Positions 1 to 5,821 of a stretch of DNA of 7,244 nt are shown here, piece after piece. Source of the stretch: Nitrospirota bacterium (GTDB lineage Bacteria; NPL-UPA2; JAGMAN01); the NCBI GenBank assembly GCA_030605915.1, contig JAUWHM010000030.1:1-7244 (forward strand). The letters run 5' to 3'. Made by a program: the position numbers and the translations under genes. Numbering within the stretch: the stretch's first letter is position 1; every line of letters starts with the position of its first letter. The notes under the pieces are model-generated. The model did no database searches and had not been told where the DNA came from. It saw only the letters and a program-made list of their open reading frames with translations.

Positions 1-132
1 CCCGGGCAGATTATCGCCAATGAGATAGTTCTTGTAAATGAGATATATATACTGTATCACCCGAAGAGAATTGCCGCAAGCATAGCATCATCCTTGGTGC
101 CATCAATAGAGAACTGGCAGGAGATTTATTAG
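1..132 (+). CDS. 3' end of an unidentified upstream gene (partial, 43 codons)
   Basis: Frame 1 is open from the left edge to a TAG at 130-132; the other two forward frames close within about 27 bases. The fragment ends in a mixed hydrophobic/polar tail rich in Ile, Ala and Ser, and its last residues are NWQEIY. I do not recognise the family, and no motif is visible in so short a piece. The main support for it being a real gene end is position: the stop lies 38 bases before a strong intrinsic terminator pointing the same way. It appears to belong to a separate transcript from the pilus genes, since terminator and new promoter lie between them. A chance open frame of 43 codons remains possible. 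Confidence 0.5.
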   Translation, partial: PGQIIANEIVLVNEIYILYHPKRIAASIASSLVPSIENWQEIY

Positions 133-170
133 TTTCTGGGGTCAGCCATTGAATCTGACTCCTTCGTTTT

Positions 171-209
171 TAACCTCAGGGAAGCCCATGCCCTGAGGTT
201 ATTTTTATT
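171..209 (+). terminator. Intrinsic (Rho-independent) terminator
   Basis: A perfect 11-bp inverted repeat, TAACCTCAGGG (171-181) and CCCTGAGGTTA (191-201), encloses a 9-base loop and is followed at once by a T-rich tract (202-209, five T then ATT). There is no matching T-run on the other side for the minus strand, so it acts on + strand transcripts. It should end the transcript of the gene closing at 132 and insulate the pilus/ATPase operon from upstream reading. A regulatory attenuator is less likely, because the only good promoter lies after the hairpin. Confidence 0.9.
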
Positions 210-236
210 GACAAGGGATATGCTTTAAAGTATACT
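208..236 (+). promoter_or_regulatory. Sigma-70-type promoter of the pil-ATPase operon
   Basis: The -35 box TTGACA (208-213) matches consensus exactly. A 17-bp spacer leads to the -10 box TATACT (231-236), one base from consensus. The predicted transcription start is near A243, only about 12 bases before the pilM start codon. The -35 box shares its first two bases with the end of the preceding terminator T-tract. I see no comparably good promoter in the rest of the window, so this site probably drives everything to the right edge. No operator repeat is evident. Confidence 0.85.
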
Positions 237-242
237 CAATTT

Positions 243-247
243 AGGGA
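243..247 (+). promoter_or_regulatory. Ribosome binding site of pilMN in a very short leader
   Basis: AGGGA lies seven bases before the ATG at 255. It sits right at the predicted transcription start (about 243), so the messenger may carry little or nothing upstream of its Shine-Dalgarno. An in-frame TAA at 249-251 rules out any earlier start codon. Confidence 0.6.
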
Positions 248-254
248 ATAAGAT

Positions 255-1910
255 ATGAAAGTAGGCTTGCCTAAACTAAGGGAACTCAAGTCCAAGCTTA
301 AGTTGGAGCGGCTTCATTTTGAATCCAGCCGCATCCTCTTTGGACTGGATATTGGCACTCATTCTGTAAAAGTGGCTGTCCTCAGGGAGACAGGAAAGGG
401 GACGAAATTAGTGAATTTAGGTATAGAGGAGATTCCCCAGATTAAGGAGGAAGAAAGAGAGCCTGCCGCAATTGAAGCCATAAAGAAAATTTTAGAGAAG
501 AATGACATTAAGGCCAGAAGAGCTATCACCGCCCTATCGGGGGGAGCCGTTAATATCAATAACCTCACTGTGCCAGAGATGCCCGAGGAGGAGTTGGGAG
601 AAGGAATCAGATGGGAGGCAGAACAATATATTCCTTTCTCCTTAGATGAAGCATTTCTGGATTTCATCGTCTTAGGAGAAGTGACCGAGGCAGGAGCCAG
701 GAAATTGGAAGTGGTAGTGATAGCTGCCTTAAAGGAGACGGTAAATAAGAGAGTAAGCCTCTTAGAAGAAGCTGGACTCAGGCCGAGGAATTTAAACATT
801 AACCCCTTAGCCTTATGGAACTCATTGGAGAGATCCAGCGAGATGGGCAAGGAAGAAGTAGTAGCCTTGGTCGACCTCGGCCGGGAAACCACCAGCATAA
901 ATGTCTTCCGGGAAGGCAAGCTACGGTTCACCCGTGACATTGCCGTAGGAGGTGAAAAGGCGACGGCGGCTGTGCAGAAGGGTCTAAATCTCGATTTCGT
1001 TGAGGCCGAGAAGCGAAAAAGAGAAGAGGGAATTGAAGAAAGTTCTCCCATCTATCCGCTAATTACACCCGTCATCGAACAGTTATCCAGCGAGATTGGT
1101 CGTTCCCTGGACTTCTATAAGGCCCAGTCCCGCGAACCGAAGATCGACCGGGTGGTTCTCTCCGGAGGAGGAGCCAAGCTTAAGAACATAGATAAGTTTT
1201 TAGCTGAGGGGTTGGGAATAAAGGTGGAACTTTCCACTCCCTTCCGTAATATTGAATGTGACCCGCAGACATTCCCACCTGATTATTTAGAGGAGGTCAG
1301 TCCCGCCTTTACCATCGCTATTGGTTTAGCTCTTAGTGCCCTCAAGCCGAAGAGGATAAGTCTTCTTCCCGTAGAACTTCGCAAGGAGCCAAAGGAGCTC
1401 CTCATGGAGTCTCTCCCCAAGGTTGGAGCCGGGCTGCTCCCCTTCATCTTGTTCTCTGTCTTCAGCGTCCAGATGATTAGGATTGGTAGTTTAAGTAGGC
1501 AGGATAGACATCTGAAGAGAGACATAGATGAGCTGAGGGGACGGGCGGGTTATGTTGAGGAACTGGAGAAGGAGAAGGAGATTTTAACTAAGAAGAGAGA
1601 CCTCATTGGAAACCTATCAGAAAGGCAGTCGTTTTGGCCGGGCCTGCTCAAGGGATTAAGCGAAGAGATACCAGAGCGGGTCCGACTGACCAAGATATCT
1701 TTAACTGAGGGGGGCCTTAGAATTTCCGGGGAGGCTCTTTCCAGTCCCTTAGTCTTTGAGTTCATCACTCACTTACAGAAACTTCCCTACTTTGAGAAGG
1801 TAAGATTAGACTATACTGAGACGGATGAAAAGTCAGTGAAATTTGAGCTGCTCTGCTCCTTCCCGCCTGGCGGACGGGCAGGCAAAGTTAGCTCTGGGGA
1901 GAAGAAGTAA
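255..1910 (+). CDS. pilM: PilM-PilN fusion, type IV pilus inner-membrane platform protein (GspL-like layout)
   Basis: Residues about 27-362 are a PilM actin-like ATPase-fold domain. Seen are the phosphate-1 loop GLDIGTHSVK (30-39), the PilM hallmark WEAEQYIPF (120-128), the second phosphate loop VDLGRETTS (206-214), the AEKRK helix (251-255) and the adenosine loop LSGGGAKLKNI (302-312). With no stop, the chain runs into a PilN module: an ISLLPVELR motif (368-376), one membrane helix (about 391-410), a coiled coil (about 413-455) and a ferredoxin-like periplasmic domain (about 460-536). At 551 residues it equals PilM (about 350) plus PilN (about 190). In the family, PilM is cytoplasmic and grips the N-terminal INLLP-type peptide of PilN; here that peptide is tethered and its Asn is Ser. 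The result resembles GspL of type II secretion. The gene is first in the operon and abuts pilO. The last 16 residues include a GC-rich insert. Confidence 0.9.
   Translation: MKVGLPKLRELKSKLKLERLHFESSRILFGLDIGTHSVKVAVLRETGKGTKLVNLGIEEIPQIKEEEREPAAIEAIKKILEKNDIKARRAITALSGGAVNINNLTVPEMPEEELGEGIRWEAEQYIPFSLDEAFLDFIVLGEVTEAGARKLEVVVIAALKETVNKRVSLLEEAGLRPRNLNINPLALWNSLERSSEMGKEEVVALVDLGRETTSINVFREGKLRFTRDIAVGGEKATAAVQKGLNLDFVEAEKRKREEGIEESSPIYPLITPVIEQLSSEIGRSLDFYKAQSREPKIDRVVLSGGGAKLKNIDKFLAEGLGIKVELSTPFRNIECDPQTFPPDYLEEVSPAFTIAIGLALSALKPKRISLLPVELRKEPKELLMESLPKVGAGLLPFILFSVFSVQMIRIGSLSRQDRHLKRDIDELRGRAGYVEELEKEKEILTKKRDLIGNLSERQSFWPGLLKGLSEEIPERVRLTKISLTEGGLRISGEALSSPLVFEFITHLQKLPYFEKVRLDYTETDEKSVKFELLCSFPPGGRAGKVSSGEKK
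1862..1884 (+). repeat. GC-rich palindromic element inside the 3' end of pilMN
   Basis: CCGCC (1863-1867) and GGCGG (1869-1873) form an 11-base odd palindrome centred on T1868. GCCTG (1865-1869) also pairs with CAGGC (1879-1883), giving a nested alternative fold. The block is far more GC-rich than its surroundings and is translated as PPGGRAG, just after the last recognisable strand of the PilN domain. It resembles the short GC-rich palindromic repeats scattered through many uncultivated bacterial genomes, some of which read through genes in frame. That resemblance is from memory. Only one copy is seen in this window. Confidence 0.45.
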
Positions 1911-2510
1911 ATGGCCGCCATTGACTTATCTAAGATAAGCAAGAGGGACAGGCTCCTCCTGGCCCTGGTTGGTGTGGTGATCGGCCTTGTCCTTTTCAAC
2001 CGGTTCCTTTATCAGCCCAGGAAGGCAAGGATAGAAGTTCTGCGGCAGAGTGTTCAAGCACATAGGCTTGACCTTCAGCTTATCAAAATCAGGGTCAAGG
2101 AAGGCAAGAAAGGAAAACTGAAAATTGAAGAGGAAGTAGAACGACTAAAGGAAGGGTTGAGAGGATTGGAGAAGAAACTACCCAAGGTGGAGGAGGCTTC
2201 TATTGTTCAGGAAGAATTATCTAAGTTAGCCAGAAGGTCGGGAGTGGATTTCACCAAGCTTAAGACGAGGGAGGGGGAGAAGAAGGAAATTTATGAAATA
2301 ATGCCTCTGGAATTGGAGACTCATTGTCGCTACCTGGGCCTATTCCGCTTCCTCTCTGACTTGAAAGGTATTCCTGGGCTGGCCATGGTTAGGGATATTC
2401 AAATAGAAGCTCCTCAGAGAGAGCCTCCCCTTTTGAGGGTAGATATGGTTCTTGATCTACACTTCTTAGCCCCTGAGGAGAAGAAAGGCGAGGAGAAGAG
2501 CGATGAATAA
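1911..2510 (+). CDS. pilO: PilO-like pilus alignment protein
   Basis: This is a bitopic inner-membrane protein that partners PilN in the pilus alignment ring, equivalent to GspM in type II secretion. Visible in order are a short basic cytoplasmic tail, one membrane helix (about 14-33), a long charged coiled coil (about 38-98) and a C-terminal alpha/beta domain (about 99-187) of the ferredoxin-like kind. That domain contains the PilO-typical helix YLGLFRFLSDL (141-151) followed by a strand pair. The length of 199 residues is normal for PilO. The assignment rests on architecture and position directly after PilN, because PilO sequences diverge widely. The ATG at 1911 follows the pilMN stop with no gap, with GGGGAG at 1896-1901 as ribosome binding site, so translation is probably coupled. 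The Lys/Glu-rich tail (188-199) is unstructured. Confidence 0.82.
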   Translation: MAAIDLSKISKRDRLLLALVGVVIGLVLFNRFLYQPRKARIEVLRQSVQAHRLDLQLIKIRVKEGKKGKLKIEEEVERLKEGLRGLEKKLPKVEEASIVQEELSKLARRSGVDFTKLKTREGEKKEIYEIMPLELETHCRYLGLFRFLSDLKGIPGLAMVRDIQIEAPQREPPLLRVDMVLDLHFLAPEEKKGEEKSDE

Positions 2511-3066
2511 AGCAAAGAAGATAGCTGTCCTAATAGGAGTGATCTTAGTGATAGCCTTTCTCATTGCCGAGCGGAATATGCACTTGAGGACCATCCTTAC
2601 TGCTCTCGCAGGAAGCGGGAAGGTGGCAAAGTTAGTGGCTGAGGAGATATCTGCCTCAGCAGCCTCAGCAGTGGTCAAGCAATCAAAGGGAGAAGACAAA
2701 AGCCAGGAGGGGAGGAAAGAGGAAGAGGAACAGATTGAGACGCAGGAAAAAGAAGAACCTAAGAAAGAAGAGACTGAAGAACAGTTACTTACTTTAAAGA
2801 GAGACCCTTTCTCGTTCTGGGCGGAAAAGGGTGATGGAGGGGATCTCCAGACAATTATGGTTACTCCTGAGGAGATTAGTTTGCAAGGAATCATCTATGA
2901 CCCGCCCGATTCCCGAGTCATCATCCATGACCAGATCGTGGGAGTGGGAGACGAGGTGGATGGAAAAAGGATAGAGAAGATTGAGCCTAACAGGATTATC
3001 CTTATCGACATTGACGGACGTAGGAAATTAATCTGTCCCCTGGGAGGGGTGGAGGGGAAGCGTTGA
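2503..3066 (+). CDS. pilP: PilP/GspC-like periplasmic linker, membrane-anchored
   Basis: The protein has 187 residues. An N-terminal membrane helix (about 6-22) is followed by an Ala-rich stretch and a long Glu/Lys/Gln-rich disordered linker (about 60-97). An RDPF motif (100-103) of the kind seen in PilP then leads into a small beta domain (about 119-182) with the strand pattern SLQGIIYD, SRVIIHDQIVGVGDEVDG and NRIILIDIDG. That pattern matches the homology region shared by PilP and GspC, which in both systems contacts the secretin. PilP is normally a lipoprotein. No lipobox cysteine is present and the only Cys is at 178, so the anchor is a helix, as in GspC. The start overlaps the pilO stop by 8 bases with AGGAG at 2491-2495 upstream. 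The stop overlaps the next gene by 4 bases. Family membership is inferred from architecture. Confidence 0.72.
   Translation: MNKAKKIAVLIGVILVIAFLIAERNMHLRTILTALAGSGKVAKLVAEEISASAASAVVKQSKGEDKSQEGRKEEEEQIETQEKEEPKKEETEEQLLTLKRDPFSFWAEKGDGGDLQTIMVTPEEISLQGIIYDPPDSRVIIHDQIVGVGDEVDGKRIEKIEPNRIILIDIDGRRKLICPLGGVEGKR
3051..3057 (+). promoter_or_regulatory. Ribosome binding site selecting the TTG start of ahaH
   Basis: GGAGGGG ends five bases before TTG at 3063. It lies inside the last codons of the PilP-like gene. No ATG exists in the first part of the downstream frame, and this strong site makes TTG the convincing start. The arrangement couples ATPase translation to translation of the pilus gene. 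Confidence 0.75.
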
Positions 3067-3371
3067 CTGAAATAATCAAAAGGATCAGGGAGGTGGAGCG
3101 CCGGGCCGAAGACCTCATTCAGAAGACAAAGGAAGAAGCTAAGCAAACCATAGAGCAGGCTGAAGCTAAAGGCAGGCAGATAGTCACCGAGGCGAAGACC
3201 GAGGCAGGGAGGGAAGCTACCTCCCTTAGGGAAAGAGCCACTGAGGAGGATAGGAAAGAAGCTCGTTTAATTGTGGAGAGGATGGAGAAGGAGGCAAAGA
3301 ATTTAGAAGGTGCGGCCAGAAAGAATCTGAATGAGGCCGTCTCCTTTATTGTGAAGAGGGTGGTTAGCTAA
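3063..3371 (+). CDS. ahaH: V/A-type ATPase peripheral stalk subunit H (AhaH; NtpF/subunit G equivalent)
   Basis: This small soluble protein of 102 residues is almost wholly helical and charged, with Ala/Glu/Lys/Arg heptad- and hendecad-like spacing throughout and a final FIVKRVV patch. This is typical of AhaH, which pairs with subunit E in a right-handed coiled coil. The pair forms the peripheral stalk that holds the catalytic head still against subunit I. Low-complexity helices alone would not prove this, but the position as first gene before I, K, E and C matches the standard operon order exactly. The start is TTG, within a 4-base TTGA overlap with the preceding pilus gene's stop, and the stop lies one base before subunit I. 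It is named F in Enterococcus and H in archaea. Confidence 0.85.
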   Translation: MTEIIKRIREVERRAEDLIQKTKEEAKQTIEQAEAKGRQIVTEAKTEAGREATSLRERATEEDRKEARLIVERMEKEAKNLEGAARKNLNEAVSFIVKRVVS

Positions 3372-3372
3372 A

Positions 3373-5316
3373 ATGGCTCTCAGTCAGATGGCTAAGATTC
3401 AAATCGTTGGGCATAACTCAGCCCGGGAGGAGGTGGTTGAGGAGCTTCAGAGACTGGGCTCAGTGGAGGTCACTAACTTACACGTAAGAGTGCTGCAGGC
3501 GAGAGACGAGCAGTTAGAGAAGAGGCAATTGGAGATAGAACAGACCTCAGCCTATTTAGCTCAGTTTGAGAAGAGAGGGTTGGGAGAATCCTTCTTTCCG
3601 GTCAAGGTTAATCTAAGCGAGGAGGAGTTCCTTAATATTATTCAGAACTTTGATTATGCCCAGCTCTGCCAGATTTGCCAGAAATTAGAGCGAGACCTGA
3701 AAGAGCTGGAGGCGAATGGGCTGAAGTTATTCAGGCAGGCCAATGACCTTCTCCCCTGGAAGAGGCTAAATATTCCCCTGGAGGAGTTGAAGGAGACAAG
3801 TGCGGCAAAAGTTACTTTAGGGACGGTGTCAAATAGAGACTTTGACCCGCAGGGGATGAAAGAGAAGATGGAAGAGGTCTCCAGGGAGACCTTCATCCAG
3901 GTTATCGAAGAGACAAAATCGGTCAAATATTGCCTTTTAATCTATCTGAAACATCACCAGGAGCAGGTTTCTAACATCCTGAGGGAATCTGAATTTACCC
4001 CGGTTAATTTCCCCGGGCTTCGAGGAAAGCCAGAGGATATACTGAGGGAGACTGAAAGCCGTCTCCAGAAAGTGGAGGAAGAGAAAAAAGACTTGATAGC
4101 TAAGAGCCGGGAGATGTTAAAGGAAAAGACAAAGCTCATGGCTGTCCATGACCATTTAGCCAACCTGCGGGAGAGAAAGTCCATTCAAAATCTTTTTGCC
4201 CGGACCGAGGAGACCTTCCTCATAACTGGCTGGATAAAGAGAAGCCATCTTGAGAATCTTAAGAAGAGCCTGGAGAGACAGTTCTCAGAGATAGATATCA
4301 GTCCCGTTAAGCCAGAGAAAGGAGAGAGACCGCCAGTTGACTTAGAGAATAGGAGGTTGGTTAGACCCTTCCAGATGGTGACTAACCTCTACGGTCTTCC
4401 TCACTCACGGGAACTTGACCCCACTCCCTTCCTGGCCCCTTTCTTCTTTCTCTTCTTTGGACTGTGTGTATCCGATGCTGGCTACGGACTAATTCTGATG
4501 GCCTTGACCCTGTTAGGGATTAAGAAGATGAAGGTCGGGCAAGAGTTATTTCGCCTCCTCTTCTTGGGAGGGGTAGCGACTCTTATTTGCGGAGCTTTGA
4601 TGGGAGGATGGTTTGGGATTGACGTAGCCAAGATTCCCCGAGCCCCCCATTTTTTGAAATCGGTTGTCCTATTCAATCCGCTCGAGCAGCCGATGACTTT
4701 TTTCAAGTTAGCTCTTGCTCTGGGATTCGGGCAGATCTTCTTTGGAACTGTCATTAAGCTGATTAAGGATGTAAGGGAAAAAGAATGGAGTGATGCTCTG
4801 TTTTCTGAAGGGTCATGGCTGGTAATTTTTGCTGGAATATTGGTGCTTGTCTTGGGCGAAGGGCTTATCGGCCCTGGTGGAGCCAAGACCCTGGGAAAGT
4901 GGTTAGTGATCTCAGGCGCTCTCGTCCGGGTTATCCTCAGGGGATTGTTTAGAGAGAGAAAATTGGCCGGTATAGGAATTGGCCTGATTCTCCTTCTAGA
5001 TGGGCTGAAGAATCTTTTAGGGAATGTCCTGAGTTACTCAAGACTGATGGCTCTTGGAATGGCTACCGGAGTAATTGCTATGACGGTGAACCTGGTTGCC
5101 GGGTTGGCCCGGGAGACAATTCCACTCCTTGGCTGGCTGGCAATGATTGTGATCTTAATCGGAGGGCATATATTCAATATTGCCATCAATACCTTGGGTA
5201 GCTTTGTTCATACCACAAGGCTTCAGTTTGTTGAATTCTTCCCTTATTTCTTTGAAGGCGGCGGAAAGGCATTTGAGCCATTCAGAACGCAGAACGAGTT
5301 CACGGTAGTTAGATAG
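3373..5316 (+). CDS. ntpI: V/A-type ATPase subunit I (membrane stator, a-subunit equivalent)
   Basis: This full-length protein (647 residues) has the two-part layout of the family. The N-terminal cytoplasmic half (1 to about 345) has two alpha/beta lobes joined by long coiled-coil arms, starting with the usual KIQIVGHNSAREEVVEELQRLG-like strand and helix. The C-terminal half (about 350-612) has some seven or eight membrane helices. Conserved signatures include SDAGYGL (367-373), LSYSRLMALGMA (553-564) and HTTRLQFVEFFPYFFEGGGKAF (613-634). Arg557 and Arg616 correspond to the stator arginines that act on the ring carboxylate during ion release; that role is known from the family. The protein forms the two ion half-channels and anchors the E/H stalks. 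The start is one base after the ahaH stop, with GA-rich and GGTGG sites at 3355-3363. Nothing is missing. Confidence 0.97.
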   Translation: MALSQMAKIQIVGHNSAREEVVEELQRLGSVEVTNLHVRVLQARDEQLEKRQLEIEQTSAYLAQFEKRGLGESFFPVKVNLSEEEFLNIIQNFDYAQLCQICQKLERDLKELEANGLKLFRQANDLLPWKRLNIPLEELKETSAAKVTLGTVSNRDFDPQGMKEKMEEVSRETFIQVIEETKSVKYCLLIYLKHHQEQVSNILRESEFTPVNFPGLRGKPEDILRETESRLQKVEEEKKDLIAKSREMLKEKTKLMAVHDHLANLRERKSIQNLFARTEETFLITGWIKRSHLENLKKSLERQFSEIDISPVKPEKGERPPVDLENRRLVRPFQMVTNLYGLPHSRELDPTPFLAPFFFLFFGLCVSDAGYGLILMALTLLGIKKMKVGQELFRLLFLGGVATLICGALMGGWFGIDVAKIPRAPHFLKSVVLFNPLEQPMTFFKLALALGFGQIFFGTVIKLIKDVREKEWSDALFSEGSWLVIFAGILVLVLGEGLIGPGGAKTLGKWLVISGALVRVILRGLFRERKLAGIGIGLILLLDGLKNLLGNVLSYSRLMALGMATGVIAMTVNLVAGLARETIPLLGWLAMIVILIGGHIFNIAINTLGSFVHTTRLQFVEFFPYFFEGGGKAFEPFRTQNEFTVVR

Positions 5317-5325
5317 AGGAGGTGA
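5315..5325 (+). promoter_or_regulatory. Very strong Shine-Dalgarno of subunit K
   Basis: AGAGGAGGTGA is almost a full complement of the 16S rRNA 3' end. Its GGAGG core ends seven bases before ATG at 5330. It is the best ribosome binding site in the window and precedes the subunit needed in about ten copies per enzyme, so it likely sets stoichiometry. Confidence 0.85.
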
Positions 5326-5329
5326 AGGG

Positions 5330-5806
5330 ATGGAGATTGGTTTGGTGCTGGCAATAGTTGGAGGAGCACTGGCTGTGTTTATGGCTGGATGTGGCTCGGC
5401 AATCGGCATTGGATTAGCGGGCCAGGCAGCCGATGGAGTTATGAGTGAGGACCCGAAGAAATTCGGTAGCCTCCTCATCCTGGTTGCCCTTCCTGGAACG
5501 CAGGGAATCTATGGATTTCTGATCGGGATCATGGTAATGAACAAGTTAGGTTTTTTTGGAGCTGCGGGATTGGCAGCAATCGCCACGGAGCAGGGATGGC
5601 AGATACTCGGGGCTTGCCTTCCAATAGCTATAGCTGGGTTGGTATCCGGGATCCATCAGGGGAAGGTATCAGCCGCCGGGGCGGGAGTGGTTGCCAAGCA
5701 ACCATCCGACTTCTTCAAGGCAGTCATTATGTCAGCTCTTGTTGAAACATATGCTGTCCTGGGACTGCTGATCAGTATTCTGTTCCTGAATGGAATAAAG
5801 ATTTAA
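5330..5806 (+). CDS. ntpK: V/A-type ATPase subunit K (ion-translocating ring, predicted Na+ type)
   Basis: This proteolipid has 158 residues and four membrane helices (about 3-30, 46-72, 89-118, 131-155) made by an internal duplication of a two-helix hairpin. Both hairpins carry a Pro-Gly/Glu-Thr segment at matching distance from a Pro-Lys/Ser loop. Only the second hairpin has the ion-binding carboxylate: Glu139 in ALVETYAVLG, replaced by Gly56 in LPGTQGIYGF. In Enterococcus hirae NtpK, Na+ is held by Leu61, Thr64, Gln65, Gln110 and Glu139, with a Tyr nearby. Here Leu54, Thr57, Gln58, Tyr61, Gln110 (SGIHQGK) and Glu139 fill these positions. The ring rotates against subunit I as ions pass. The gene follows subunit I after 13 bases and has an exceptional ribosome binding site. 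Length is normal. Confidence 0.97.
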   Translation: MEIGLVLAIVGGALAVFMAGCGSAIGIGLAGQAADGVMSEDPKKFGSLLILVALPGTQGIYGFLIGIMVMNKLGFFGAAGLAAIATEQGWQILGACLPIAIAGLVSGIHQGKVSAAGAGVVAKQPSDFFKAVIMSALVETYAVLGLLISILFLNGIKI

Positions 5807-5821
5807 TTAGGGTTGGCATAG

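Noticed and set aside
133..254. Small RNA or riboswitch in the intergenic gap
   Set aside because: The 122 bases are accounted for by a terminator and a promoter, and the predicted leader after the promoter is too short to hold a riboswitch.
359..1051. Long minus-strand open frame (230 codons) opposite pilMN
   Set aside because: It lies fully antisense to the conserved PilM motifs, has a Ser/Ala-rich composition typical of reverse-complement shadows of Glu/Lys-rich genes, and shows no domain or ribosome site.
2653..2670. Tandem 9-base repeat GCCTCAGCA x2 in the PilP-like gene
   Set aside because: Only two units, encoding a short Ala/Ser stretch in a low-complexity linker; too small to call a repeat element.
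2690..2800. Purine-rich low-complexity stretch as a possible regulatory or triplex-forming tract
   Set aside because: It is explained by the Glu/Lys-rich disordered linker of the PilP-like protein; similar purine bias occurs in all coiled-coil genes here.
3011..3039. Possible internal promoter for the ATPase genes (TTGACG at 3011-3016)
   Set aside because: At 16-18 bp spacing there is no acceptable -10 box; the AT-rich TTAATC is only about 11 bases away. The hexamer is explained by coding for Ile-Asp-Gly in the PilP-like domain.
4482..4886. Minus-strand open frame opposite the subunit I membrane half
   Set aside because: It mirrors strongly conserved membrane helices of subunit I; the predicted protein is a Pro/Lys/Arg-rich string with no recognisable fold and no promoter.
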